Of a DNA stretch of 64,000 nucleotides, positions 10,420 through 18,993 are shown piece by piece. The DNA is from Catalinimonas niigatensis (GTDB lineage Bacteria; Bacteroidota; Bacteroidia; Cytophagales; Cyclobacteriaceae), in the NCBI RefSeq assembly GCF_030506285.1, contig NZ_CP119422.1:4079501-4143500 (forward strand). Direction: 5' to 3'. The notes under the pieces were generated by a model. It saw only the letters and a list, made by a program, of their open reading frames with translations. It had not been told where the DNA came from and did not search any database. The stretch's first letter is position 1; every line of letters starts with the position of its first letter. The position numbers and the translations under genes were made by a program.

Positions 10420-10446
10420 AAAATCCGGCTGTTCGTGCCGGATTTT
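10420..10446 (-). terminator. intrinsic terminator between the two FKBP genes
   Basis: The 10-bp inverted repeat aaaatccggc / gccggatttt has a 7-base loop and, read on the minus strand, runs into TTTTTT. It lies just after the upstream FKBP gene and should reduce read-through into the downstream FKBP-rdgB-udk-ktrA genes. Confidence 0.8.
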
Positions 10447-10470
10447 GTTATTTTATCTATACGTGAGAAC

Positions 10471-11385
10471 TTAGTTAGATGCCTGCTTTACATCTACCAG
10501 TTCTACATCAAATACCAGTATAGAATTTTCTCTAATCACCTCTCCTCGGGCTTGTGGGCCATAGGCTAAGGGTGAGGGAATATACAAAGTTCCTTTTCCT
10601 CCCTCTTTCAAAAGAGCAATGCCTTCATCCCAACCCGCAATCACCATGCGTTGTCCAATAGGAAACGCTAGAGGTTCTCCTCTGCCACGAGAAGAATCAA
10701 ACTCCGTTCCATCCAGTAATTTTCCGGTATAATGTACATATACAGTATCTCCGGGGGTAGGCTGTACACCTGAACCCTGCTGCTCAATCACATAGCGCAG
10801 GCCTGATTCTGTGGCCTGTGCCTCAATATTATTTTCTTCCAGGTACTGCTCAATCTTGGTACTATCAGTGGACATCTGCTCGGCTTGTTGTGTCAGCATA
10901 GATTCCTGCTCTTTCTGCATCATTTCCATCTGGTAAGCACGGAAATCTTCTTCAGACATCACATCTTCTACACCTATATTAAAAACGATACTGCTAAGTG
11001 AGTCAATAAAGTCCGGAATGGGCGCATTAAATGTATTGACAAATACTTCTTCAGCACCAATCTTGAAGGCAACACTATCACCTTCTTTCAACATACTGAA
11101 CCCTTCGTAGATTTGTCCTTGCGCAGAAGAATCTATCATGATAGGTACCGGCCCTCCTTGCTTCTCGGTACTGAAAAGTAAAGAATCGTCTTCAGTCTGG
11201 TAGGTCATATGGATCAGCATGATTTCACCCATTTGAGGGCTTGCTCCCTCTCCTTTTTCAATATACATATACTGTAAGCCTGACTCCGTAGTCTCATAAG
11301 AGCCGTTACCCTGATTGCAGGCCGATAAGGTGGTGATGGCTGCCAGAGCAATCATGCTTAAAATGTTAGCTATGCTTAATTTCAT
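10471..11385 (-). CDS. FKBP-type peptidyl-prolyl isomerase lipoprotein
   Basis: A 304-residue lipoprotein with signal peptide and lipobox TLSAC (Cys23). The N-terminal half (about 35-145) is a divergent FKBP-like unit starting ESGLQYMYIEKGEG. A Gln/Met/Glu-rich linker follows, then a canonical FKBP domain (about 195-300) beginning ESGLRYVIEQQGSG and containing VHYTGKLLDGTEFDSS, VIAGWDEGIALLKEGGK and LAYGPQA. The C-terminal domain should be catalytically active as a cell-envelope prolyl isomerase. Its start overlaps the nrnA stop by four bases (ATGA), so translation is probably coupled. The two-domain plan matches the neighbouring FKBP gene, which suggests an old tandem duplication. Confidence 0.9.
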   Translation of the reverse strand: MKLSIANILSMIALAAITTLSACNQGNGSYETTESGLQYMYIEKGEGASPQMGEIMLIHMTYQTEDDSLLFSTEKQGGPVPIMIDSSAQGQIYEGFSMLKEGDSVAFKIGAEEVFVNTFNAPIPDFIDSLSSIVFNIGVEDVMSEEDFRAYQMEMMQKEQESMLTQQAEQMSTDSTKIEQYLEENNIEAQATESGLRYVIEQQGSGVQPTPGDTVYVHYTGKLLDGTEFDSSRGRGEPLAFPIGQRMVIAGWDEGIALLKEGGKGTLYIPSPLAYGPQARGEVIRENSILVFDVELVDVKQASN

Positions 11386-12422
11386 GTTAAATAAAGTTCT
11401 TGTTTTTTCTGATTTTTATGTAATTGTTTCTTGTATTCAGGAAGTAACTCCAAAAATTTCTGTACAGTTTCTTTAATTCCAACGTGTGAAATGCCTCCCG
11501 CAGCATTTTTATGGCCTCCGCCTTCAAAATGTTTGGCAGCCAGTTCATTCACCGGAAAATCACCTACTGAACGAAAAGATAATTTTACTGCATCCTCTCT
11601 TTCAATAATGATCGCTGCCATAGTCACGCCTACGATAGAGAGCGCATAATTGACCAGCCCCTCCGTATCTCCGGTACGAGAGCTGAATTTTGAAAGATCT
11701 TCAGCCGAAATGGCAAAATAAGCGGTATTGTATTCTTTCAATATTTCCAATCTTTCGCTCAGGGCAAAGCCTATAAAGCGCAGTCTATTGAGCGAATTAT
11801 TGTCATACACTAGTTTACTTACTTTGGATACATCGGCTCCCAGGTCAATCAATTCAGCTACTACTTCATGTACATGTTTGGTGGTATTGGGATGACGAAA
11901 TGATCCGGTATCTGTCATAACACCTGCGTATAAAGCTTCAGCCACATGCTTATCAATCAGTTGGCGCTCATCCATGTCTACTACCAGCTGATAGATCAGC
12001 TCGCAGGTAGCTGCTGCTTTGGTGTTCCAGCACTCAAAATCAGCAAAATCTTCCTTACCATGATGATGGTCAATCAATACTTTGGTAGCAGCAGCATTTC
12101 TGATGGGCTCCTCCATTTTATCCGCCCTCTTGAGGGCACAGAAATCAAGGCAAAAAATGATTTCTGCCTGATCAATGATATCCTTGCCTGCTTTCTCATT
12201 CCCTGCATTATAAATCATAACTTCATCATTGCCTTTCATCCAATGCAGGAATTCAGGATAATCTGTGGGAGAAATGACTTTTACTTCGTGCCCTTTCTTT
12301 TTCAGAACAGAAGCCAGGCCCAGACATGAACCTAAGGCATCTGCATCAGGATTGACATGAGGGACAATCACAATGCGCTTAGGCTTATCTAATATTTTTT
12401 TGAAAGAAATAATATCTTGCAT
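11382..12422 (-). CDS. nrnA: DHH-family bifunctional oligoribonuclease/PAP phosphatase
   Basis: A 346-residue cytoplasmic phosphoesterase of the NrnA type, which degrades nano-RNAs and hydrolyses 3'-phosphoadenosine 5'-phosphate. Metal-binding motifs are visible: HVNPDADALGS near the N-terminus, the CLDF aspartate, the DHH triad inside LIDHHHGKEDF, and TDTGSFRH. The DHHA1 domain ends with the substrate-binding GGGHKNAAGG. Length is normal. It is the first gene of the minus-strand run that continues with two FKBP lipoproteins, rdgB, udk and ktrA. Confidence 0.93.
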   Translation of the reverse strand: MQDIISFKKILDKPKRIVIVPHVNPDADALGSCLGLASVLKKKGHEVKVISPTDYPEFLHWMKGNDEVMIYNAGNEKAGKDIIDQAEIIFCLDFCALKRADKMEEPIRNAAATKVLIDHHHGKEDFADFECWNTKAAATCELIYQLVVDMDERQLIDKHVAEALYAGVMTDTGSFRHPNTTKHVHEVVAELIDLGADVSKVSKLVYDNNSLNRLRFIGFALSERLEILKEYNTAYFAISAEDLSKFSSRTGDTEGLVNYALSIVGVTMAAIIIEREDAVKLSFRSVGDFPVNELAAKHFEGGGHKNAAGGISHVGIKETVQKFLELLPEYKKQLHKNQKKQELYLT

Positions 12423-12575
12423 TACTTATCCAAAACTACCCGAGGTAGTATTTGCTCAGTGTTAAACCACAAAAGTGGAAATAAAAACGGTAAAAACAAA
12501 AGAGTATGCTGCATGCGGTCTGCATGCTGTTATCAGGTTGTTATTGATTTTTTTCTTATCATCGGATAAAGATAT

Positions 12576-12623
12576 AAGCACCAGCAACCCACGCCGTTCC
12601 AGGCGTCGCCACGCCGGGTGCTT
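12576..12623. repeat. GC-rich structured element in the nrnA-nifU gap
   Basis: In an otherwise AT-rich 421-base gap, an outer inverted repeat aagcacc / ggtgctt (12576-12582, 12617-12623) encloses an inner hairpin acgcc-gttcca-ggcgt (12591-12606) and a further acgcc copy at 12611. It may be a short dispersed repeat or a folded RNA. The rest of 12423-12843 holds only a likely promoter for the rightward gene. Confidence 0.45.
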
Positions 12624-12753
12624 TTATTTACCAAACTCTTCCAGAGCGACCTAAAATGCTAATTACTAAACTTTCATAGCAAATAAACACCTTGTTATTT
12701 ATGCTCAACTACTTAATACAAGCGGCAGATGGTTAAAGTTCAGGGGTGTTTGC

Positions 12754-12761
12754 TAATTTTG
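12754..12761 (+). promoter_or_regulatory. -7 element for the NifU-type gene
   Basis: TAATTTTG matches the Bacteroidota TAnnTTTG -7 box exactly, 82 bases before the start codon. A good TTG box at -33 is not seen. Confidence 0.45.
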
Positions 12762-12843
12762 CACCAAGCTTTCATCTTATAGGCTGGCAAGGTATATTGA
12801 ACTTATCATTTTAACTATCGTTCTATTTTAAATAAATATCTAA

Positions 12844-13455
12844 ATGCTTAATATGGAAACTACTGATAAGACAAGAGCACCCAAATACAATGTGCATATT
12901 TATCTTGAATCCAATCCCAACCCCAATTCTCTAAAGTTTGTCACGAATCTTGTGTTGATTCCGGAGGGAGAAAGCTTTGATTTCCCTGATGCTGACAGTG
13001 CTGCTCATGCTCCTCTTGCACAAGAGCTATTTGACATTGAGCATGTGGAACGGGTATTTTATATGAACAACTTTATTACTGTAACTAAAAGCGAGGCTGT
13101 AGAGTGGGTAGAAATACAGGATAAGGTAAAGCAGCACATCAAGCAATATCTGGAAGAAGGTAAGCCTATCTTGATTGATGATGCTATGGCAAATGGCTCT
13201 GCCATACAGGAAGATGACAGTGAATCTGTCAAAAAAATCAAAGGTATTCTTGATGAATATATTCGTCCTGCGGTAGAACAGGATGGGGGAGCCATCAGTT
13301 TCCACTCTTTTGATGATGGCGTTGTAAAAGTACTATTACAGGGTTCATGCAGCGGCTGCCCTTCATCTACAGTTACCCTCAAGGCAGGCATTGAAAATTT
13401 ACTCAAAACAATGCTACCTAACGAAGTGAAAGAAGTGGAAGCAGTAGGAGTATAA
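12844..13455 (+). CDS. NifU-family Fe-S cluster assembly/carrier protein
   Basis: A 203-residue protein with an N-terminal Nfu scaffold domain (ESNPNPNSLKFV, about residues 19-105) and a C-terminal NifU domain (about 125-200) with the cluster-binding CSGCPSS motif. This two-domain plan matches the Nfu type that receives an Fe-S cluster and hands it to target proteins. It acts in the cytoplasm. An alternative start at the second Met (12853) is possible. It stands alone between divergent nrnA and a convergent small gene, with its own terminator. Confidence 0.93.
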   Translation: MLNMETTDKTRAPKYNVHIYLESNPNPNSLKFVTNLVLIPEGESFDFPDADSAAHAPLAQELFDIEHVERVFYMNNFITVTKSEAVEWVEIQDKVKQHIKQYLEEGKPILIDDAMANGSAIQEDDSESVKKIKGILDEYIRPAVEQDGGAISFHSFDDGVVKVLLQGSCSGCPSSTVTLKAGIENLLKTMLPNEVKEVEAVGV

Positions 13456-13484
13456 GTATGAGTTTACTAAAACTCGGGGTTTTG

Positions 13485-13514
13485 AGCTGTCTTTCTTCAA
13501 AGACAGCTTTTTTT
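13485..13514 (+). terminator. intrinsic terminator after the NifU-type gene
   Basis: The 10-bp stem agctgtcttt / aaagacagct with a 4-base loop is followed by a T6 run. The T run overlaps the stop codon of the convergent small gene. Confidence 0.88.
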
Positions 13515-13695
13515 ATGTCAAAAACCTTAGCACTCCGTACAAGAGGCTTAATACCAGCGCAATACTTCCATATACTTTCAATACTTTGATACGGGGGCAA
13601 TAGTCACTCCACCACAGTGCCAGCCAGGGGCGGTACAACCCAAATAATGTGAGTATCCAGAAGAAGCACACGGACAAAAAAATGATTTGCAGCAT
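13513..13695 (-). CDS. small membrane protein, 60 residues
   Basis: I do not recognise a named family. The product has a hydrophobic N-terminal helix with FFWILTLFGL, a Trp-rich stretch (RPWLALWWSD), a basic loop (RIKVLKVYG) and a second hydrophobic helix, so it looks like a two-helix membrane protein. It starts 18 codons clear of the infB terminator and ends inside the terminator of the opposite NifU-type gene. The composition looks protein-like rather than random. It is downstream of infB on the same strand but separated from it by a terminator. It could be a chance frame. Confidence 0.55.
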   Translation of the reverse strand: MLQIIFLSVCFFWILTLFGLYRPWLALWWSDYCPRIKVLKVYGSIALVLSLLYGVLRFLT

Positions 13696-13727
13696 CTGTG
13701 AATTTATTAGGCTAGATCAATCAGCAT

Positions 13728-13755
13728 AAAAAAAGCCTCCTGAATGGAGGCTTTT
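13728..13755 (-). terminator. terminator of the rimP-nusA-infB operon
   Basis: On the minus strand the stem aaaagcctcc / ggaggctttt with a 5-base loop is followed by a T7 run, 25 bases after the infB stop. Confidence 0.9.
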
Positions 13756-13779
13756 CTTCTTGATATCATATTAGTCACT

Positions 13780-16700
13780 TTAGAGCGACCTCTTGACTTC
13801 TTTCTCTTCAAAGCCTTCAATGATGTCGCCTTCCTCAATGTCATTGAAGTTTTTGATGCTGATACCACATTCGTATCCGGCACGTACTTCATTCACATCA
13901 TTCTTCTCACGTTTCAACTGATTGATTTCACCAGTATAGGTCACAATACCATCACGCACAATACGCACCTGGTTATTTCTCTTCACTACTCCTTCTGTCA
14001 CATAACAACCCGCTACGGTACCTACTTTGGATATCTTGAAAATCTGGCGCACTTCAATATTTCCGGTAATCACCTCTTCAACGGTGGGTGCCAGCATACC
14101 TTCCATAGCGTCTCTGATTTCATTGATTGCGTCGTAGATAATAGAGTACAGACGAATTTCAATTTCTTCTTTCTCAGCTAGGTTTCTGGCACTGGAGGAT
14201 GGCCTTACCTGGAAGCCAACAATGATGGCATCGGAAGCAGAAGCCAGCAGTACGTCTGATTCTGAAATCTGACCTACCGCTTTGTGAATGATATTTACCT
14301 GTACCTCTTCGGTAGAGAGCTTCAGCAGGGAATCAGAAAGTGCTTCTACTGATCCGTCCACATCACCTTTGACGATGATATTCAGTTCTTTAAATGAACC
14401 GATGGCTAATCTACGTCCAATTTCATCCAGGGTAATATGCTTCTTGGTCCTGAGGGACTGCTCACGTTGAATCTGTTCTCTCTTGTTAGCTATTTCTCTG
14501 GCTTCACGCTCAGATTCCATCACGTTAAACTTATCTCCCGCTTGCGGAGCCCCATCCAATCCCAACATTTGTACCGGAGTAGAAGGCCCTACTTTATCCA
14601 TCTTTTTACCACGATGGTCAAACATGGCTTTTACTTTACCATAGTGGGCACCAGCCAGAATTACGTTACCTACCTTCAACTCACCTGCCTGAATAAGTAA
14701 GGTAGTCACATATCCTCTACCACGGTCCAACGTTGCTTCAATCACCGTACCTACCGCAGGTTTGTGGGGATTTGCTTTAAGTTCAAGCAATTCTGCTTCC
14801 AGCAATACTTTTTCCAGCAGGTCTTCAATCCCCTGTCCTGTCTTGGCAGAAATTTCTTGACATTGATATTTACCACCCCAGTCTTCTACCAGAATATTGA
14901 TGTTTGCCAACTCTTCGCGGACCTTATCCGGATTGGCATTGGGTTTATCTATCTTGTTGATAGCGATGACAATAGGAACTCCCGCTACCTGAGCGTGGTT
15001 GATTGCCTCTTTCGTCTGGGGCATCACATTATCATCTGCTGCGACCACAATGATGACTACGTCAGTTACTTTAGCACCTCTGGCACGCATAGCGGTAAAT
15101 GCTTCGTGACCCGGGGTATCCAGAAAGGCTACTCTTTTGCCACTCTCAGTAGTCACATCATAAGCGCCAATGTGCTGGGTAATACCTCCTGCTTCTCCTT
15201 CAGTAACTTTGGCACTACGGATATAATCCAGAAGTGAAGTTTTACCGTGGTCAACATGTCCCATAATGGTCACGATAGGTGCTCTATCCAGCAGGTCTTC
15301 TGCTTTATCTTCTTCCAGCTCAACTGAGATTTCATCTTCTGAATCGGTAAACTCTGCATCGTAGCCAAATTCATCAGCAATGACAGTGATGGTTTCTGCA
15401 TCCAGGCGCTGGTTGATTGAAACAAACATGCCCAGTGACATACAGGTAGAAATTACTTCGTTAACGCTTACATTCATCATAGATGCCAGATCGTTAGCAG
15501 AGATAAATTCTGTTACCTTGAGCTTCATATCCTGTTCCTGCTCAGCAGCCTGTTGTTCCCGCTCACGGCGGTCAGCACGGCGACGTTCCTGACGGTTACG
15601 GGAGGAGGACTTACCTTTTCTGCCCCCGCCACTTAGCTTGGCCAGGGTTTCTTTGATTTGCTCTTGAATTTCCTTTTCAGAAGGCTCTTCTTTCTTTATT
15701 TTTTTCTTACCACCACGGCTGCTGCCAGCTCTCTTATCTCTATCTCCGCTAGCTCCACCAGCACTTTTCGCAGCCACAGGAGCTCTTCCTCTATCTCTAT
15801 TTCCCTCTCTTGGTGAGCCTGTAGATGGAGTGGTACCTGAACCTGGTGTACCCGCTTTCTCATCCTGGTTTTTGATTCTGCGACGACGCTTCCTTTTCTT
15901 CTTATTGCCTCCTTCATCTGAGGAAGCAACTGGCTTGGCCTTTTTCTTACGTTCTTCCGGCAGATCAATTTTACCAACGACAGTCAGGCCTTTCAACTGG
16001 TCTGCTCTATTGTTGATACGTTCCACTTCTTTCGCCTTGCCTTCCGCTTCAGGTTTTGCTTCTTTTTTCTCAGGCTCGGCCTGCTCCTCTTTTTTTGGTT
16101 CTTCTTTTTTCTCCGCAGCTTTAGGCTGTTCTTCTTTTTCAGGAGTCGTTTCTGTTTTGCTTACTTCAGCAGGTTTATCTGCTTCTGTTTTTTGTTCAGG
16201 CTCGGACTTTACCTCCGGCTTTTTTGCTTCTTCCTGAGGCTCTTTAGTTTTTGGAGGCTCTTCTTTTTTAGCTTGAGGTATAATAGGTTCTTCCTTATCC
16301 TTGGGTGGAGGAGTAGTATCTGCGGCAACAGGTTTAGATTCAGGCTCAGGTGTCTTAGACTCAGGAGTAGGAGGAGAGGCAGGAGCAACAGGTTTTTTAT
16401 CTTCTACTCTTTTTTCTTCTTCCCTTTTGGGAGCAGCAGCAGGAGCTTTTTTACGGTTTAAGCTGTCTAAATCAATCTTACCGACTACCTTAATACCTTG
16501 CAAGCGATTAGAAATTCTTTCCGGCTCTTTATGCTGCTTTTCTTTTTGCTTATCTTCCACAATCTGCTGCTCATCATCCTCATCATCAGAAATATCCTGA
16601 GCAGCTTCTTGAGAATTAGAAAGACCTTTGATAAACAGTTCTTCTTCATCCTGATCTCTTTGCTTCTGCTTTTTAGAAGAGTCTATGATCATGTTTTCAG

Positions 16701-16926
16701 AATGCTTATTACCAATGGTGAGGCCAGAGGCTTCCTCTTTATCCAATGCAGAAGACGCAAATTCCTTGGCAAGCATATTAAATTGCTCGATAGGAATCTT
16801 CGCATTGGGCTTATTTTCGACTTCAAAACCTTTGTTAGCAAGATGCTCCGTAATCGTTGCCAATCCTACGTTGAGCTTTCTTGCTACCTGGCTGAGCCTC
16901 ATCATTTTTTCCTCTACCATACTCAA
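13780..16926 (-). CDS. infB: translation initiation factor IF-2
   Basis: A 1048-residue GTPase that brings initiator fMet-tRNA to the 30S subunit and promotes subunit joining. An N-terminal IF2-N helical unit ([12 protein letters not shown]) is followed by a linker of roughly 450 residues rich in Lys, Glu and Pro, and a second IF2-N unit near residue 470. The GTPase domain begins at about 550 with GHVDHGKTS, then DTPGHEAF and NKIDKP; the beta-barrel and tRNA-binding domains follow. The linker contains two related VVGKIDL segments. It is the last gene of the operon, 32 bases after nusA. Length is at the long end, as is common in Bacteroidota. Confidence 0.97.
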   Translation of the reverse strand: MSMVEEKMMRLSQVARKLNVGLATITEHLANKGFEVENKPNAKIPIEQFNMLAKEFASSALDKEEASGLTIGNKHSENMIIDSSKKQKQRDQDEEELFIKGLSNSQEAAQDISDDEDDEQQIVEDKQKEKQHKEPERISNRLQGIKVVGKIDLDSLNRKKAPAAAPKREEEKRVEDKKPVAPASPPTPESKTPEPESKPVAADTTPPPKDKEEPIIPQAKKEEPPKTKEPQEEAKKPEVKSEPEQKTEADKPAEVSKTETTPEKEEQPKAAEKKEEPKKEEQAEPEKKEAKPEAEGKAKEVERINNRADQLKGLTVVGKIDLPEERKKKAKPVASSDEGGNKKKRKRRRRIKNQDEKAGTPGSGTTPSTGSPREGNRDRGRAPVAAKSAGGASGDRDKRAGSSRGGKKKIKKEEPSEKEIQEQIKETLAKLSGGGRKGKSSSRNRQERRRADRREREQQAAEQEQDMKLKVTEFISANDLASMMNVSVNEVISTCMSLGMFVSINQRLDAETITVIADEFGYDAEFTDSEDEISVELEEDKAEDLLDRAPIVTIMGHVDHGKTSLLDYIRSAKVTEGEAGGITQHIGAYDVTTESGKRVAFLDTPGHEAFTAMRARGAKVTDVVIIVVAADDNVMPQTKEAINHAQVAGVPIVIAINKIDKPNANPDKVREELANINILVEDWGGKYQCQEISAKTGQGIEDLLEKVLLEAELLELKANPHKPAVGTVIEATLDRGRGYVTTLLIQAGELKVGNVILAGAHYGKVKAMFDHRGKKMDKVGPSTPVQMLGLDGAPQAGDKFNVMESEREAREIANKREQIQREQSLRTKKHITLDEIGRRLAIGSFKELNIIVKGDVDGSVEALSDSLLKLSTEEVQVNIIHKAVGQISESDVLLASASDAIIVGFQVRPSSSARNLAEKEEIEIRLYSIIYDAINEIRDAMEGMLAPTVEEVITGNIEVRQIFKISKVGTVAGCYVTEGVVKRNNQVRIVRDGIVTYTGEINQLKREKNDVNEVRAGYECGISIKNFNDIEEGDIIEGFEEKEVKRSL

Positions 16927-16958
16927 ATATCTATTATTTTCTATTCTAAATAAAAATA

Positions 16959-18206
16959 TTATTCAAATTCTTGTTTAAGAACCCTAATTACATCATCAAT
17001 AGTTTCCTCTTCCAGGTCACTCCTTCTTGTAAGTTCATCCTTTGTGAGCGTTAGTACGCTTTTCGCAGTGTCTAGTCCTATCCTTTTGAGTTCTTCAATC
17101 ACCCAACCTTCTATCTCATCAGAAAACTCTTCCAGATCTACATCTTCATCGTCTTCTGTGCCCGCAGTGTCTCTGAATACATCTATTTCATATCCTACCA
17201 AACGACTGGCAAGCTTGATGTTTTGCCCCCCTTTACCGATGGCCAGGGAAACCTGATCGGGCTTCAGAAATACGGATACCCTTCCTGATTCGGCGTCTAT
17301 TTTAATCGTAGAAATCTTAGCAGGACTTAGAGCACGTGTAATAAACAGTTCCAGGTTATCGGTATAGTTGATTACGTCAATATTCTCATTCTGTAATTCA
17401 CGGACAATACTGTGAATACGGGAACCCTTCATTCCTACACAAGCGCCTACCGGATCTATCCGGTCATCATAAGACTCTACCGCTACTTTGGCTCTTTCAC
17501 CCGGTTCTCGCACGGTCTTACGGATCATAATCAGGCCATCATACACTTCCGGTACTTCACTCTCAAAAAGACGTTCCAGAAATTTAGGTGCTGTACGTGA
17601 CAAAATAATTCTAGGGTTACCATTCACCATTTCTACACGGTGAACAATAGAGCGAACTGTATCTCCTTTTCTAAATTTATCTTTATGTATCTGCTCTGAC
17701 TTGGGCAGTATCAATTCGTTACTTTCAGCGTCTATCAGCAAAATTTCGCGCCCCAGGATCTGATATACTTCACCTACAATAATTTCTCCCACCAGATCTT
17801 TGTACTTATGGAAAAGGATATCTTTTTCCAGATCTTTCACTTTCTGGATAAGGGTTTGGCGAGCAGTCTGTACTGCCCTGCGACCGAAGTCTTCCAATTT
17901 GATTTCTTCAGCTACTTCTTCTCCTATTTCAAAGTCAGGCTCAATCTGCTGTGCCTCTGTAAGGCTGATTTTGTCATGGTCCCAGATATCTTCAGAATTG
18001 TCATCTACAATTTCTCTAAATCGCCAGATTTCCAGGTCACCCTTATCGGCATTGATAATCACATCAAAGTTATCATCTACACCATATTTCTTACGAATCA
18101 TTGTACGAAATACATCCTCCAAAATTCGGATCATGGTAGGGCGGTCAATATTTTTGCCTTTGGCAAATTCCGCAAATGACTCAATTAATGTTGTGGTATC
18201 CATCAT
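16959..18206 (-). CDS. nusA: transcription termination/antitermination factor NusA
   Basis: A 415-residue RNA polymerase-binding factor that promotes pausing and hairpin-dependent termination. The N-terminal polymerase-binding domain (1-125), an S1 domain (about 135-200) and KH domains with [14 protein letters not shown] and [14 protein letters not shown] are visible. A short acidic and helical C-terminal part follows. The gene starts one base after the rimP stop, and infB follows, the conserved rimP-nusA-infB order. Since NusA acts on intrinsic terminators, the hairpin in the operon leader is a plausible target for feedback (inference). Confidence 0.97.
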   Translation of the reverse strand: MMDTTTLIESFAEFAKGKNIDRPTMIRILEDVFRTMIRKKYGVDDNFDVIINADKGDLEIWRFREIVDDNSEDIWDHDKISLTEAQQIEPDFEIGEEVAEEIKLEDFGRRAVQTARQTLIQKVKDLEKDILFHKYKDLVGEIIVGEVYQILGREILLIDAESNELILPKSEQIHKDKFRKGDTVRSIVHRVEMVNGNPRIILSRTAPKFLERLFESEVPEVYDGLIMIRKTVREPGERAKVAVESYDDRIDPVGACVGMKGSRIHSIVRELQNENIDVINYTDNLELFITRALSPAKISTIKIDAESGRVSVFLKPDQVSLAIGKGGQNIKLASRLVGYEIDVFRDTAGTEDDEDVDLEEFSDEIEGWVIEELKRIGLDTAKSVLTLTKDELTRRSDLEEETIDDVIRVLKQEFE

Positions 18207-18207
18207 T

Positions 18208-18699
18208 TTAGTTGAATGAAGCTAAGACGTTTGTTTTTTTTATGTCCTCAAAAGGGATTGTTACTTCTTTAATTTCTCCCTGTTTTTTTGATTTATCTTT
18301 ACTTTTTATTTTTTGCTCTTCGTGCAAAACAATTTGATGTTCGTCAACCTGGGCTAATGTTCCCTTGAGGGTAGTGTTATCTTGCAGTAAAATCTTGACC
18401 TTCCTACCCACATTTTTTGCATATTGCCTGCGCAGTTTCAAAGGTTGGTCGAGGCCAGGAGAAGATACTTCCAAAGTAAAACTCCCGTGAATCAAATCCT
18501 CTTCTTCTATTATCGCTCCCAACTTTCTGCTTATTTCGGCACAAACATCAATAGAAATGCCTTCATCTCCATCTAAGTGTATAATTACTTTCTGGCTGTT
18601 TTTGGAATTTGACAGGTTGACATCAACCAAAAAGAGCGATGTATCTTGATGCTCCAGCATCTCCAGCACTAACTGCTCTATTCGTTGCTCTGCACTCAT
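18208..18699 (-). CDS. rimP: ribosome maturation factor RimP
   Basis: A 163-residue protein needed for 30S subunit maturation. The N-terminal domain holds the VIIHLDGDEGISIDVCAEISRKL segment split over a conserved helix, then LEVSSPGLDQPL, the family hallmark. The C-terminal Sm-like domain contains KNVGRKVKILL and ends with the IPFEDIKKTNV strand. It is the first gene of the rimP-nusA-infB operon, with a full promoter and a hairpin upstream. Confidence 0.95.
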   Translation of the reverse strand: MSAEQRIEQLVLEMLEHQDTSLFLVDVNLSNSKNSQKVIIHLDGDEGISIDVCAEISRKLGAIIEEEDLIHGSFTLEVSSPGLDQPLKLRRQYAKNVGRKVKILLQDNTTLKGTLAQVDEHQIVLHEEQKIKSKDKSKKQGEIKEVTIPFEDIKKTNVLASFN

Positions 18700-18712
18700 A
18701 GCTTATATTAAT

Positions 18713-18739
18713 AAAAAAGAGGGGACTTTTGCCCCCTCT
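18713..18739 (-). terminator. terminator-like hairpin in the rimP leader (candidate attenuator)
   Basis: On the minus strand the leader carries AGAGGGG, an 8-base loop, CCCCTCT and then a T-rich run, 14 bases before the rimP ATG. It lies downstream of the rimP promoter and no minus-strand gene lies upstream to be terminated. A second small inverted repeat (TAGTTT / AAACTA) sits just before it in the leader. Confidence 0.75.
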
Positions 18740-18762
18740 GTAATAGTTTTGAAACTACGATA

Positions 18763-18793
18763 CAAAGGTAAGAAAAATTCTACCTAAGTCAAA
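18763..18793 (-). promoter_or_regulatory. promoter of the rimP-nusA-infB operon
   Basis: Read on the minus strand, TTTG (18790-18793), 19 bases, then TACCTTTG (18763-18770) is a complete match to the Bacteroidota promoter. It predicts a leader of about 55 bases. The rest of 18794-18993 is AT-rich with no gene. Confidence 0.75.
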
Positions 18794-18993
18794 CTAGAGA
18801 GCAATATTACAGAACAAGAGACCCACATTTATTTTCCTATAAAGCTAAACAATACCAGTATTAAATAGATTCCTATCCTTATTATTTTGTTGCTACGATT
18901 GAATTTCTCTTTGTCATGTGAACTTATCTTTTGTAAAAAGCAATTAATTAGCATCTATAATAGTTGAAAGTTAGGTCATTTAGCTAGTTTAAT

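Noticed and set aside
12431-12438. TAnnTTTG box on the minus strand 9 bases before nrnA
   Set aside because: It would give an almost leaderless transcript and has no -33 box at the right distance, so it may be chance.
13744-15237. Long plus-strand open frames opposite infB (13744-14181 and 14764-15237)
   Set aside because: They lie entirely inside infB, are rich in His, Phe and Cys as expected from the complementary strand, and show no domain.
15620-16600. Possible low-complexity repeat expansion in the infB linker
   Set aside because: Lys/Glu/Pro-rich linkers with repeated short motifs are normal in the long IF-2 proteins of this phylum.
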